From: an uncultured Bacteroidia bacterium
Lineage (GTDB): Bacteria; Bacteroidota; Bacteroidia; Bacteroidales; CAJPTX01
DNA length: 18,871 nt
Assembly: GCA_938040915.1 (NCBI GenBank)
Contig: CALHZE010000013.1
Coordinates: 1-18,871 of the forward strand
Direction: 5' to 3'
Below, one piece after another: positions 7,323 through 13,726 of the stretch. The notes under the pieces are model-generated. The model did no database searches. It was given only the letters and a program-made list of their open reading frames with translations, and had not been told where the DNA came from. Position 1 is the first letter of the stretch. Each line of letters opens with the position of its first letter. Made by a program: the position numbers and the translations under genes.

Positions 7323-8567
7323 ATGCGCGTGGACATCGATGACATCAAACGACGGTTTAAGATTATAGGCAACAACCCCGTACTGCTCCAAGCGGTCGAG
7401 GTTGCCTATCAAGTGGCGAGTACCGACCTTGCGGTACTGGTAACGGGCGAGAGCGGGTCGGGTAAGGAGTTCTTTCCACAGATCATCCACCAGTTTGGCT
7501 TGCGTAAGCACGGGCGTTATGTGGCGGTCAACTGTGCCGCGATCCCCGAGGGAACGATAGATTCTGAGCTTTTTGGGCACGTAAAGGGCTCGTTTACCGG
7601 AGCGCTGGAGAACCGCGAGGGTTATTTCGAGGTAGCTAACAAGGGGACGATCTTCCTCGACGAGGTGGGCGAGCTCCCCTTGACCACCCAAGCGCGTTTG
7701 TTGCGCATCCTCGAAACAGGGGAATTTTACCGCGTGGGCTCCTCGATCCCCATACAGACCGACATCCGGATTGTGGCGGCGACCAATGTCAACCTTGAGG
7801 CGGCGATCCGCGACGGAAAGTTCCGCGAAGACCTCTATTATCGTCTTTCCACGATCCCCATACGTGTCCCTCCCTTGCGGGAACGAGGAAACGACGTCTT
7901 GCTCCTCTTTCGTTGGTTTGCGGTGGAGTGTGCAGAGAAATATAACATGCCCCCCATACAGCTACACGATGAGCACGCCGAGGCGCTACTCCGCACCTAT
8001 AGCTGGCCGGGCAACGTACGCGAGCTAAAGAATATGGCAGAGCGCATTTCGGTAATAGAGACCGAGCGCGACATTACCACCGAGATCCTCGAACGCTATA
8101 TACAGCCCGAGCGGCAGCGCCATTTGCCGGCACTCTATCGGGCGAGTGAGCCCCTTCCCAACCACGAAAAGGAGTTCCTCTTGGGGCTTGTGCATGAGCT
8201 CAGGGGCGAATTAGACGAGTTGCGACAGGTGGTCTTTAACCTTGTGCAGCAGAACGCCCCCGTAGAGCACACTGCTCGTCCCCTACCCGCCAACGAACAT
8301 GCGCTGGCGCTACGTTCGTTAGCCGAATTGAAAAAACATAGTGTTCCCACGACCGAGGAGGTGATTGCTCCTGTGGTGGAAATGACGCCGCACGAAGTGC
8401 CGCATGCCGTGATTGACGACGCGCCACGCTCTATCGCCGAAATGGAGGAAGAGATGATCCGCCGTGCCCTTCTCAAACACAACGGACACCGAAAGCTGGC
8501 GGCGCAAGAGTTGGGAATCTCGCTGCGGACGCTCTACCGCAAAATTCAAGAGTATAACCTTGAGTAG
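7323..8567 (+). CDS. Sigma-54-dependent transcriptional activator without a receiver domain
   Basis: 414-residue enhancer-binding protein. The AAA+ domain starts almost at the N-terminus: Walker A GESGSGKE at 42-49, the sigma-54 contact loop as GSFTGA at 89-94 (usual form GAFTGA), Walker B IFLDE at 110-114, arginine-finger region FREDLYYRL at 167-175 and sensor II WPGNVREL at 228-235. A variable linker of about 130 residues, partly helical and partly proline-rich, leads to a Fis-type helix-turn-helix at about 375-414 (HNGHRKLAAQELGISLRTLYRKI). No receiver, GAF or PAS domain precedes the AAA+ core, so input must come through expression level, a partner protein or the linker. Its targets cannot be read from the sequence; I saw no clear -24/-12 promoter in the window. 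It lies one base after the DoxX gene and 16 bases before lptE. Confidence 0.95.
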   Translation: MRVDIDDIKRRFKIIGNNPVLLQAVEVAYQVASTDLAVLVTGESGSGKEFFPQIIHQFGLRKHGRYVAVNCAAIPEGTIDSELFGHVKGSFTGALENREGYFEVANKGTIFLDEVGELPLTTQARLLRILETGEFYRVGSSIPIQTDIRIVAATNVNLEAAIRDGKFREDLYYRLSTIPIRVPPLRERGNDVLLLFRWFAVECAEKYNMPPIQLHDEHAEALLRTYSWPGNVRELKNMAERISVIETERDITTEILERYIQPERQRHLPALYRASEPLPNHEKEFLLGLVHELRGELDELRQVVFNLVQQNAPVEHTARPLPANEHALALRSLAELKKHSVPTTEEVIAPVVEMTPHEVPHAVIDDAPRSIAEMEEEMIRRALLKHNGHRKLAAQELGISLRTLYRKIQEYNLE

Positions 8568-8583
8568 CCGAACACGACACCCC

Positions 8584-9093
8584 ATGAGACCGCGGATAGC
8601 CCTTTTCCTTATGCTCGCCCCTGTGCTCCTGTGTGGGGCTTGTAGTGTGAAATACTCGTTTACAGGGGCTAGCATATCGCCCGAGGTTAAGACCGTGAGC
8701 ATTGCCCCTTTTCCCAACATTGCCTCGCTTGTCAACCCGACGTTAGCTGCCGCGTTTACCGAGGCGCTTAAGGAAAAGTTTGTGACTCAGACAAGCCTCT
8801 CGCTTCAGAACTTTGGTGGCGACTTAGACTTTGCGGGCGAGATCACGACGTATGACGTCGCGCCCGTAGCCATCCAAGGCAATGAGACGGCGGCTCTCAA
8901 CCGTTTGACCATCGCCGTGCATGTCAAGTTTGTCAACCTGCGCGACGAGAAAGCGAACTTTGATAAGACCTTCTCTGCCTATGAGGACTATGCCGCCACG
9001 CGCCCCTTTTCTGATGCAGAGGGCGAGCTGGTTGCGACCATCCAAGAGAAGTTGGTCGAGGACATTTTTAATGCCGCGGTGGCAAATTGGTAA
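8584..9093 (+). CDS. lptE: LptE-family LPS transport lipoprotein
   Basis: 169-residue lipoprotein. The signal peptide MRPRIALFLMLAPVLL leads to a lipobox at GACS (Cys20), after which YSFTGASISPEVKTVSIAPFPN is typical of the Bacteroidota LptE family; the body alternates strands and helices and ends in a long helix (EGELVATIQEKLVEDIFNAAVANW region). LptE is the outer-membrane partner of LptD and helps thread LPS to the surface. The in-frame extension upstream of 8584 overlaps the activator gene and has no signal-peptide character, so ATG 8584 is preferred. It sits between the sigma-54 activator and a TPR protein, with secG next, an arrangement I recall from other Bacteroidota. Length is normal for the family. 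Confidence 0.88.
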   Translation: MRPRIALFLMLAPVLLCGACSVKYSFTGASISPEVKTVSIAPFPNIASLVNPTLAAAFTEALKEKFVTQTSLSLQNFGGDLDFAGEITTYDVAPVAIQGNETAALNRLTIAVHVKFVNLRDEKANFDKTFSAYEDYAATRPFSDAEGELVATIQEKLVEDIFNAAVANW

Positions 9094-9108
9094 AAAAGGC
9101 TTGGTGTG

Positions 9109-10071
9109 ATGGATCGCGTACAGACGTTCTACTCTTTACTTCGTATCCCGCAACGCCTCTCTGCCGAAGGGAGCGCCTTGCTAGCAGCGTTGCAGGAGCA
9201 ATATCCCTACTTCCAAGGAGCACAGCTCCTCACGGCGGCAAATGCCGAGACACTCTATCCGCAAGAGGCGGCGGCGAAACGCGCCGAGGCGGCATTGCTC
9301 CTCCCCGATTCGTTTGCGCTATTCCGTTACCTCGATGCATTGCGGCTTTACGAACTTCGTCAACCGTCCACGGTCGCTGTACCGCAAGAGACGCCCCAAG
9401 CGTCACAAGAGAGTGTGGCAGCAGAGCTCGCTACACCCCTAGAAGCAGAGACGCCGCAAGTAGCAAAGCCCGCCGCCTTGCCGCTGATTCCACCCCACTC
9501 GAGCGTGGAAGAAACTTCGTTTCCCGAGTTGGAGTCAGATATTGACCTCACGGGCGTCTTAACGACCTCGCTGCAGACGGCTTATCCGCTCCCTACGGCT
9601 ACGATTTACACACTAGAGAGCGACGAAGATGTGGATATTGAGGCACTTTACCACTTTGTCACGACGACCCTTAACCCCAATTATGTCCCTCCAGAACCCG
9701 CCGCCGAAGACGAAAATGCGATGCCCGATACGGAGTGGCAACCCGTTTCACCTGAGCAGCAGATGGCGCTCATAAACAGCTTTTTGAAGAATCTGGACGG
9801 AGAAAACGGTATCAAGGCGACCGTCTTGCGGAAGGCAGAGGAAGCCGAGCGAGAGGGACGTCTGTTGGAAGACCTCGGGCAAGCCTCAGAACACGTTGCC
9901 AATAGCTCGTCGATGGAGCGTGTGGCACAAATCTATGAGACGCGGGGCGAATTGGCCAAGGCGATAGAGGTGTACGAACAGCTCATACACGATTTCCCAA
10001 AAAAAAGTGCTTACTTTGCTACCGAAATACAGCGGCTAGAGGCGCTGGTTGCGCCCCAGTCTAATGAGTAG
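9109..10071 (+). CDS. Hypothetical TPR-containing protein between lptE and secG
   Basis: 320-residue protein of unknown function with no signal peptide or membrane helix. Residues 1-80 are helical (EQYPYFQGAQLL, LLLPDSFALFRYL), about 86-140 is a low-complexity linker rich in Pro, Ala, Glu and Gln, 140-230 is acidic, and about 265-305 carries one TPR-like unit (RVAQIYETRGELAKAIEVYEQL) ending FPKKSAYFATEIQRLEAL. Proteins with this plan, in this position between lptE and secG, are, as I recall, widespread in Bacteroidota and remain unnamed. The GTG at 9106 directly before the ATG is a less likely start. The 15-base gaps on each side point to one transcription unit with lptE and secG. A scaffold role in envelope biogenesis is only a guess from context. 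Confidence 0.75.
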   Translation: MDRVQTFYSLLRIPQRLSAEGSALLAALQEQYPYFQGAQLLTAANAETLYPQEAAAKRAEAALLLPDSFALFRYLDALRLYELRQPSTVAVPQETPQASQESVAAELATPLEAETPQVAKPAALPLIPPHSSVEETSFPELESDIDLTGVLTTSLQTAYPLPTATIYTLESDEDVDIEALYHFVTTTLNPNYVPPEPAAEDENAMPDTEWQPVSPEQQMALINSFLKNLDGENGIKATVLRKAEEAEREGRLLEDLGQASEHVANSSSMERVAQIYETRGELAKAIEVYEQLIHDFPKKSAYFATEIQRLEALVAPQSNE

Positions 10072-10086
10072 ATATTTGAGAGAACC

Positions 10087-10467
10087 ATGTACAGTCTTTT
10101 TTCTATACTTATCTTGATCGTTTGCTTCTTGTTAGTGTTGATTGTCCTCGTACAGAACTCTAAGGGGGGGGGCTTGGCTTCCAATTTCTCTGGTGCGGGG
10201 CAGGTCATGGGGGTTCGTAAGACCGCCGACTTCCTAGAGAAGTCTACGTGGACGCTCGCTATAGCACTCATTGTTTTCAGCATCTTTGCGGTAGCGGCTA
10301 TCCCCCACTCCAAAGATGAGATGCCACAGTCGCGCATCCAAGAACAGGTACAGCGCACCACCTCAGGCACAATGCCTACGACGCTCCCGACTGCGCCCGC
10401 AGAGGGAGCAGCGCCCGCCGCAACGGATGCAGCGCAACCAGAGACACCTGCGACGCCCGCACAGTAA
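10087..10467 (+). CDS. secG: Preprotein translocase subunit SecG
   Basis: 126-residue small subunit of the SecYEG inner-membrane channel. Two membrane helices are visible at about 5-23 and 53-73, separated by the signature VQNSKGGGLASNFSGAGQVMG at 22-42. The C-terminal 45 residues are an Ala/Pro/Thr/Gln-rich tail, as in other Bacteroidota SecG proteins. The glycine triplet is encoded within a run of nine G (10164-10172), a length prone to slippage and to sequencing error. It is the last gene of the plus-strand block; a terminator lies about 170 bases past the stop. Confidence 0.96.
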   Translation: MYSLFSILILIVCFLLVLIVLVQNSKGGGLASNFSGAGQVMGVRKTADFLEKSTWTLAIALIVFSIFAVAAIPHSKDEMPQSRIQEQVQRTTSGTMPTTLPTAPAEGAAPAATDAAQPETPATPAQ

Positions 10468-10636
10468 GGCGTTGCCAGAATTTGCGTCGGTGTGAGCTCT
10501 ATCTTTTACAGGTTTATCGTTACTACTCCAAGTAACTAAAAGTAGGGCTTACGCGCTTTTTCAAGACAGTATCAACACGGGTGGCACGTGCCGAGTTGTC
10601 GGCGTAGCCTACGCAATAGCGGGAGGATACGATCCT
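10468..10636 (+). other. Structured 3' region after secG, no gene
   Basis: No open frame with coding character. The stretch holds consecutive small palindromes: GTTACT/AGTAAC at 10519-10536, GGCACGTGCC at 10583-10592, the alternative stem CCGA/TCGG at 10591-10602, GCGTAG/CTACGC at 10602-10614 and GGAT/ATCC at 10625-10635, then the terminator at 10637. It may be a long structured 3' UTR of secG or a separate small RNA. TATCTTTT near 10502 is one base from a -7 box but lacks a spaced -33 element. Confidence 0.4.
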
Positions 10637-10681
10637 AAAAAAGCCGGTTTTCTACCGTTGAGGTAGGAAGCCGGCTTTTTT
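10637..10681. terminator. Strong bidirectional intrinsic terminator
   Basis: AAAAAAGCCGG at 10637-10647 pairs with CCGGCTTTTTT at 10671-10681, and an inner CTACC/GGTAG stem extends the hairpin. The plus strand ends in six T and the minus strand also has six, so it can stop transcription from secG and from the minus-strand remnant opposite. Confidence 0.9.
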
Positions 10682-10800
10682 ACATCCAAGAACAAGGATG
10701 GGCAAAAACAACTCTACCCCTCTAAGCCCCTATGCGTCTATTGAGCCCTTCAAATACGAAATAAAGCCTTTTGCAGAGCAACGCATCGGGAGGGATTGTT

Positions 10801-11034
10801 TTAATTGTCCCCCATGTCGAACTCTTGATCTTCCTTGTTCTCTAGCACTTCTTCAACCTGCTCCGTTACCATATAGGCAAGCACGGTGATAGGATACGCC
10901 GTGTCTCTTACCCTGCTCTTGGCTACCGTCGCCACCGTCTCGTCACGCTTATAAACCTTAAGACCTCCGAGACGGTAATTGGCGTCGGACAAGAGGGGCA
11001 AGGTTACCTGTGCTCCTGCTTCTATCCGCCCTCC
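10801..11034 (-). pseudogene. Unrecognised coding remnant
   Basis: On the minus strand, 77 sense codons with coding-like composition are open from 11034 down to a TAA at 10801-10803. The product contains VTLPLLSDANYRLGGLKVY and an acidic tail ending EDQEFDMGDN. No ATG start exists; the nearest candidate is TTG at 11001, and a TAA at 11035-11037 closes the frame upstream. In an adjacent frame just upstream, an ATG near 11085 starts a short reading that runs DKIHTGVKADKEGG before a stop, so one indel would join the two. This suggests the 3' end of a decayed or frameshifted gene. I do not recognise the family. The region between here and the terminator at 10681 shows nothing else. Confidence 0.35.
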
Positions 11035-11110
11035 TTATCCGCCTTTACCCCTGTGTGGATTTTATCTCTCCGCCCCCCACACATTGTGCTACCCGCCGTC
11101 CGCGTAGGAC

Positions 11111-11149
11111 AAAAAAACAGGGCGTCCGGAGGTTGCCCTCCGAACGCCC
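11111..11149 (-). terminator. Intrinsic terminator of gdhA
   Basis: On the minus strand GGGCGTTCGGAGG (11149-11137) pairs with CCTCCGGACGCCC (11132-11120) through one G-T wobble, followed by TG and seven T. It lies about 34 bases past the gdhA stop codon. Confidence 0.92.
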
Positions 11150-11182
11150 TTCCGTAATCTCTAACAAGTAGAAATGAGAGCC

Positions 11183-12523
11183 TTAGTAAACGAGACCGAG
11201 GTCACACATCGCGTTAGCTACCTTCATGAAGCCTGCAATGTTAGCCCCCTTAACGAGGTTGATGTAACCGTCCTTTTCCTTACCATACTGTACAGCTGCG
11301 TTGAAGATGTCTTGCATGATCGTTTCCAAACGTGCAATTACTTCGTCACCCGACCAGCTGAGCTTCAATGCGTTCTGCGACATTTCCAACCCAGAGGTTG
11401 CAACACCACCCGCATTCACTGCCTTACCAGGACCGAACGGAATACGCGCATTGATGAATGTGTGGATTGCATCTGCTTGGCAACCCATATTCGACACCTC
11501 AGCTACGTACTTCACACCATTAGCGATCAAAGCCTTTGCATCCTCTGCGCTGAGCTCGTTCTGCGTAGCGCAAGGCATTGCGATGTCTACCTTTACTTCC
11601 CACGGCTTCTTGCCAGCGATGAACTTTGAGCCTGGGAACTTCTTTTCGTAAGGAGAAACGATATTCTGGTTCGATGCACGAAGCTCGAGCATGTAGTTCA
11701 CCTTTTCTTGGGTCATCCCTGCTTCGTCAAGGATGTAGCCGTCAGGACCCGAGATACAAACGACCTTCGCGCCCAACTGTACGAGCTTTTCGCAAGCCCC
11801 CCACGCAACGTTACCGAAGCCAGATACCGCTACACGCTTGCCCTTGATGGTGTCGTTATGTGCTGCAAGCATGTGGTTGAGGAAGAAGACTGCGCCATAA
11901 CCTGTTGCCTCAGGACGCATCTTCGAGCCGCCCCAGTTCATACCCTTACCGGTGAATACCCCCGTGTGGCACTGTGCGAGCTTCTTGTACATACCATACA
12001 TATAGCCGATCTCACGACCGCCTACACCCATATCACCTGCCGGAACGTCGGTCTCAGCACCGATGTGACGCCAGAGCTCCATCACAAACTTCTCACAGAA
12101 ACGGCGAACTTCTGCGTCCGAACGACCCGTCGGGTTGAAGTCGCTACCCCCCTTACCACCACCCATCGGGAGGGTCGTAAGAGCGTTTTTGAAGGTCTGC
12201 TCAAACCCGAGGAACTTCATCGTGTCTAACGTTACGTTGGGTTGGAAACGAATCCCACCCTTATACGGACCGATAGCGCCGTTAAACTGTACACGGTAGC
12301 CGATGTTTACATGGATTTCACCCTTGTCATCTTCCCACGGCACCTTGAACATAAACACACGATCTGGCTCGATGATACGCTCCATGATCTTGTTCTGTGC
12401 GAACTTGGGGTTTTCGTTGTACACGTCTTTCACCGATTCCAAGACCTCGGTCACTGCTTGTAGGAACTGAGGCTCGCCTGGGTGCTTCTTCTGCAAATCA
12501 GCCAAAATCTGTTGTACGTCCAT
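11183..12523 (-). CDS. gdhA: Hexameric glutamate dehydrogenase, probably NAD-linked
   Basis: 446-residue enzyme interconverting glutamate and 2-oxoglutarate plus ammonia. Catalytic K124 is in PMGGGKGGSDF and D164 in PAGDMGVGG; the Rossmann motif VSGFGNVAWG lies at 233-242. F236, P260 and D261 (ISGPDGY) correspond to residues that, as I recall, favour NAD in the Clostridium symbiosum enzyme, and P. gingivalis has a similar NAD enzyme used in amino-acid catabolism. ATG 12523 is preferred; the longer reading would start at TTG 12532. The gene has its own promoter (12579-12610), a leader hairpin and its own terminator. In asaccharolytic Porphyromonas this enzyme is central to glutamate fermentation and is abundant. 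Confidence 0.96.
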   Translation of the reverse strand: MDVQQILADLQKKHPGEPQFLQAVTEVLESVKDVYNENPKFAQNKIMERIIEPDRVFMFKVPWEDDKGEIHVNIGYRVQFNGAIGPYKGGIRFQPNVTLDTMKFLGFEQTFKNALTTLPMGGGKGGSDFNPTGRSDAEVRRFCEKFVMELWRHIGAETDVPAGDMGVGGREIGYMYGMYKKLAQCHTGVFTGKGMNWGGSKMRPEATGYGAVFFLNHMLAAHNDTIKGKRVAVSGFGNVAWGACEKLVQLGAKVVCISGPDGYILDEAGMTQEKVNYMLELRASNQNIVSPYEKKFPGSKFIAGKKPWEVKVDIAMPCATQNELSAEDAKALIANGVKYVAEVSNMGCQADAIHTFINARIPFGPGKAVNAGGVATSGLEMSQNALKLSWSGDEVIARLETIMQDIFNAAVQYGKEKDGYINLVKGANIAGFMKVANAMCDLGLVY

Positions 12524-12540
12524 GTCCTTCAATGTTTTTC

Positions 12541-12564
12541 GTCAAAGGAAACGCCTCCTTTGAC
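12541..12564 (-). promoter_or_regulatory. Perfect 9-bp hairpin in the gdhA leader
   Basis: GTCAAAGGA at 12541-12549 and TCCTTTGAC at 12556-12564 are perfect complements around a six-base loop. The element ends 18 bases before the gdhA ATG and lies just downstream of the predicted transcription start. On the minus strand it is followed by GAAAAAC rather than T, so it is not a terminator for prfB. It could be an operator, an RNA stabiliser or a translational control element. Confidence 0.5.
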
Positions 12565-12578
12565 CTGTTTAACTGCGA

Positions 12579-12610
12579 CAAAGTTCAAAAAATAAAACCA
12601 AATAGACAAA
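12579..12610 (-). promoter_or_regulatory. gdhA promoter, Bacteroidota type
   Basis: On the minus strand TTTG (12610-12607) is followed after exactly 20 bases by GAACTTTG (12586-12579), one base off the -7 consensus TAnnTTTG, within the known 19-21 spacing. The predicted start lies near 12572, giving a leader of about 50 bases that contains the hairpin at 12541-12564. Confidence 0.6.
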
Positions 12611-12625
12611 CCGAAGCCTCACCAA

Positions 12626-13712
12626 TTACTCACCCTGAAGCAAATACTCTTTGATGAAAGGCTCAAGCCCCCCGTCTAAAACGCCTTGTACATCAGAGGT
12701 CTCGTAGTTCGTCCGGAGGTCTTTGACTAACCGATAGGGCTGCATTACATAGTTACGAATCTGACTCCCCCACTCGATTTTCTTCTTCGACCCCTCTATT
12801 TTCCGTTTCTCTTCCTCCCGTTTTCGCAACTCTAATTCGTAAAGATGCGATTTGAGTATCCGCATCGCATTCTCCCGATTCTGAAGCTGCGAACGTGTCT
12901 CGGTGTTCTCTATCACAATGCCCGTTGGGATATGGTAGAGCCGCACACCCGTCTCCACCTTGTTTACGTTTTGCCCCCCTGCGCCCGACGAGCGGTAGGT
13001 GTCCCACTTTATCTCCGAGGGGTTCACCACGATCTCTATGTTGTCGTCTACGGCAGGGGCGACAAAGACCGACGCAAACGAGGTGTGGCGACGCGCATTG
13101 GCGTCAAAGGGTGAGATCCGCACCAACCGGTGCACCCCATTCTCCCCCTTAAGATAACCGTAAGCCATCTCGCCCACGATCTCGAGGGTGACCGACTTGA
13201 TCCCCGCCTCTTCTCCCTCCTGTAGGTCTGCCACTTTAAGGGTATAGCCATTGTGCTCAGCCCAGTGTTGATACATCCGCATGAGCATCAGTGCCCAGTC
13301 CATACTTTCTGTGCCTCCAGCCCCAGAGTTGATTTTGAGGATTGCCCCCAACGAGTCTTCGGGCTTCCCGAGCATCTGGCGGAGCTCAAGCGCCTCGATG
13401 CTCCCTAGGGTCTCGTTATAGGCGCTCTCGATCTCCTCTTCGCTGACCTCGCCCGCCTTGTAAAAGTCATACAAGACGACAAGATCGTCGGTGCTCTTCC
13501 TTACGCGTTCGAAGTGTTCGATCCAGCTGTTGATCTGTGCCACCTTGCGGAGCTGCTGCTCGGCCGCCTTGCTATCGTCCCAAAAGCTGGGTGTCGTGGT
13601 TAGGGCGTGCTCAGCAGCAAAAGCTGCCCGCTTCCCTTCGATGTCAAAGATGCCTCCCCAGCGCAACTACGCGCTGATCGAGGGCGGCTACCATGTCAAC
13701 GGTAATCTGCAT
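12626..13712 (-). CDS. prfB: Peptide chain release factor 2, made by programmed +1 frameshift
   Basis: Class I release factor that reads UGA and UAA. The coding sequence is split: ATG 13712 opens 22 codons (MQITVDMVAALDQRVVALGR then HL) that end at an in-frame TGA at 13646-13644; the remaining 339 residues (DIEGKRAAF onward) are in the +1 frame from 13645 to 12626, skipping base 13646. The joined protein is 361 residues, the normal RF2 length. SPF, the RF2 codon-recognition tripeptide, is in VRISPFDANA, and the catalytic GGQ is in SSGAGGQNVNK. The frame without the shift would lack the true N-terminus. It lies 14 bases after manC and probably shares its transcript. Confidence 0.97.
13643..13659 (-). 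other. prfB programmed +1 frameshift site
   Basis: Minus strand reads GGGGAGG (13659-13653), CAT, CTT (13649-13647), TGA (13646-13644), C. This reproduces the E. coli prfB signal: an internal Shine-Dalgarno-like sequence three bases before CTT, slippage of the CTT-bound tRNA onto TTT, and a poorly terminating TGAC. It lets RF2 control its own level: scarce RF2 means a pause at UGA and more frameshifting. Confidence 0.96.
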
Positions 13713-13726
13713 AACTCGATGTTTTA

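Noticed and set aside
9087..9545. A 152-codon plus-strand open frame overlapping the TPR gene.
   Set aside because: It is a shadow in another frame, rich in Arg and Ser, while the frame from 9109 has lptE-secG operon spacing and a TPR-like C-terminus.
10576..10592. CACGGGTGGCACGTGCC resembles the T-box motif GGGTGGCACCGCG.
   Set aside because: No Stem I or specifier loop precedes it, the terminator at 10637 does not overlap or compete with it, no plus-strand gene follows, and T-boxes are not typical of Bacteroidota.
10581..10600. TGGCAC followed by TTG as a possible sigma-54 -24/-12 promoter.
   Set aside because: The spacing is eight bases instead of five and the -12 GC is missing; no gene lies downstream on that strand.
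10698..10889. A 63-codon plus-strand open frame after the secG terminator.
   Set aside because: It overlaps the minus-strand remnant, has no promoter or family resemblance, and its composition does not look coding.
12626..13666. prfB read as a single uninterrupted frame starting near 13666.
   Set aside because: That start lies upstream of the shift in the wrong frame and gives a non-homologous N-terminus; the joined frames give the standard RF2 start and length.
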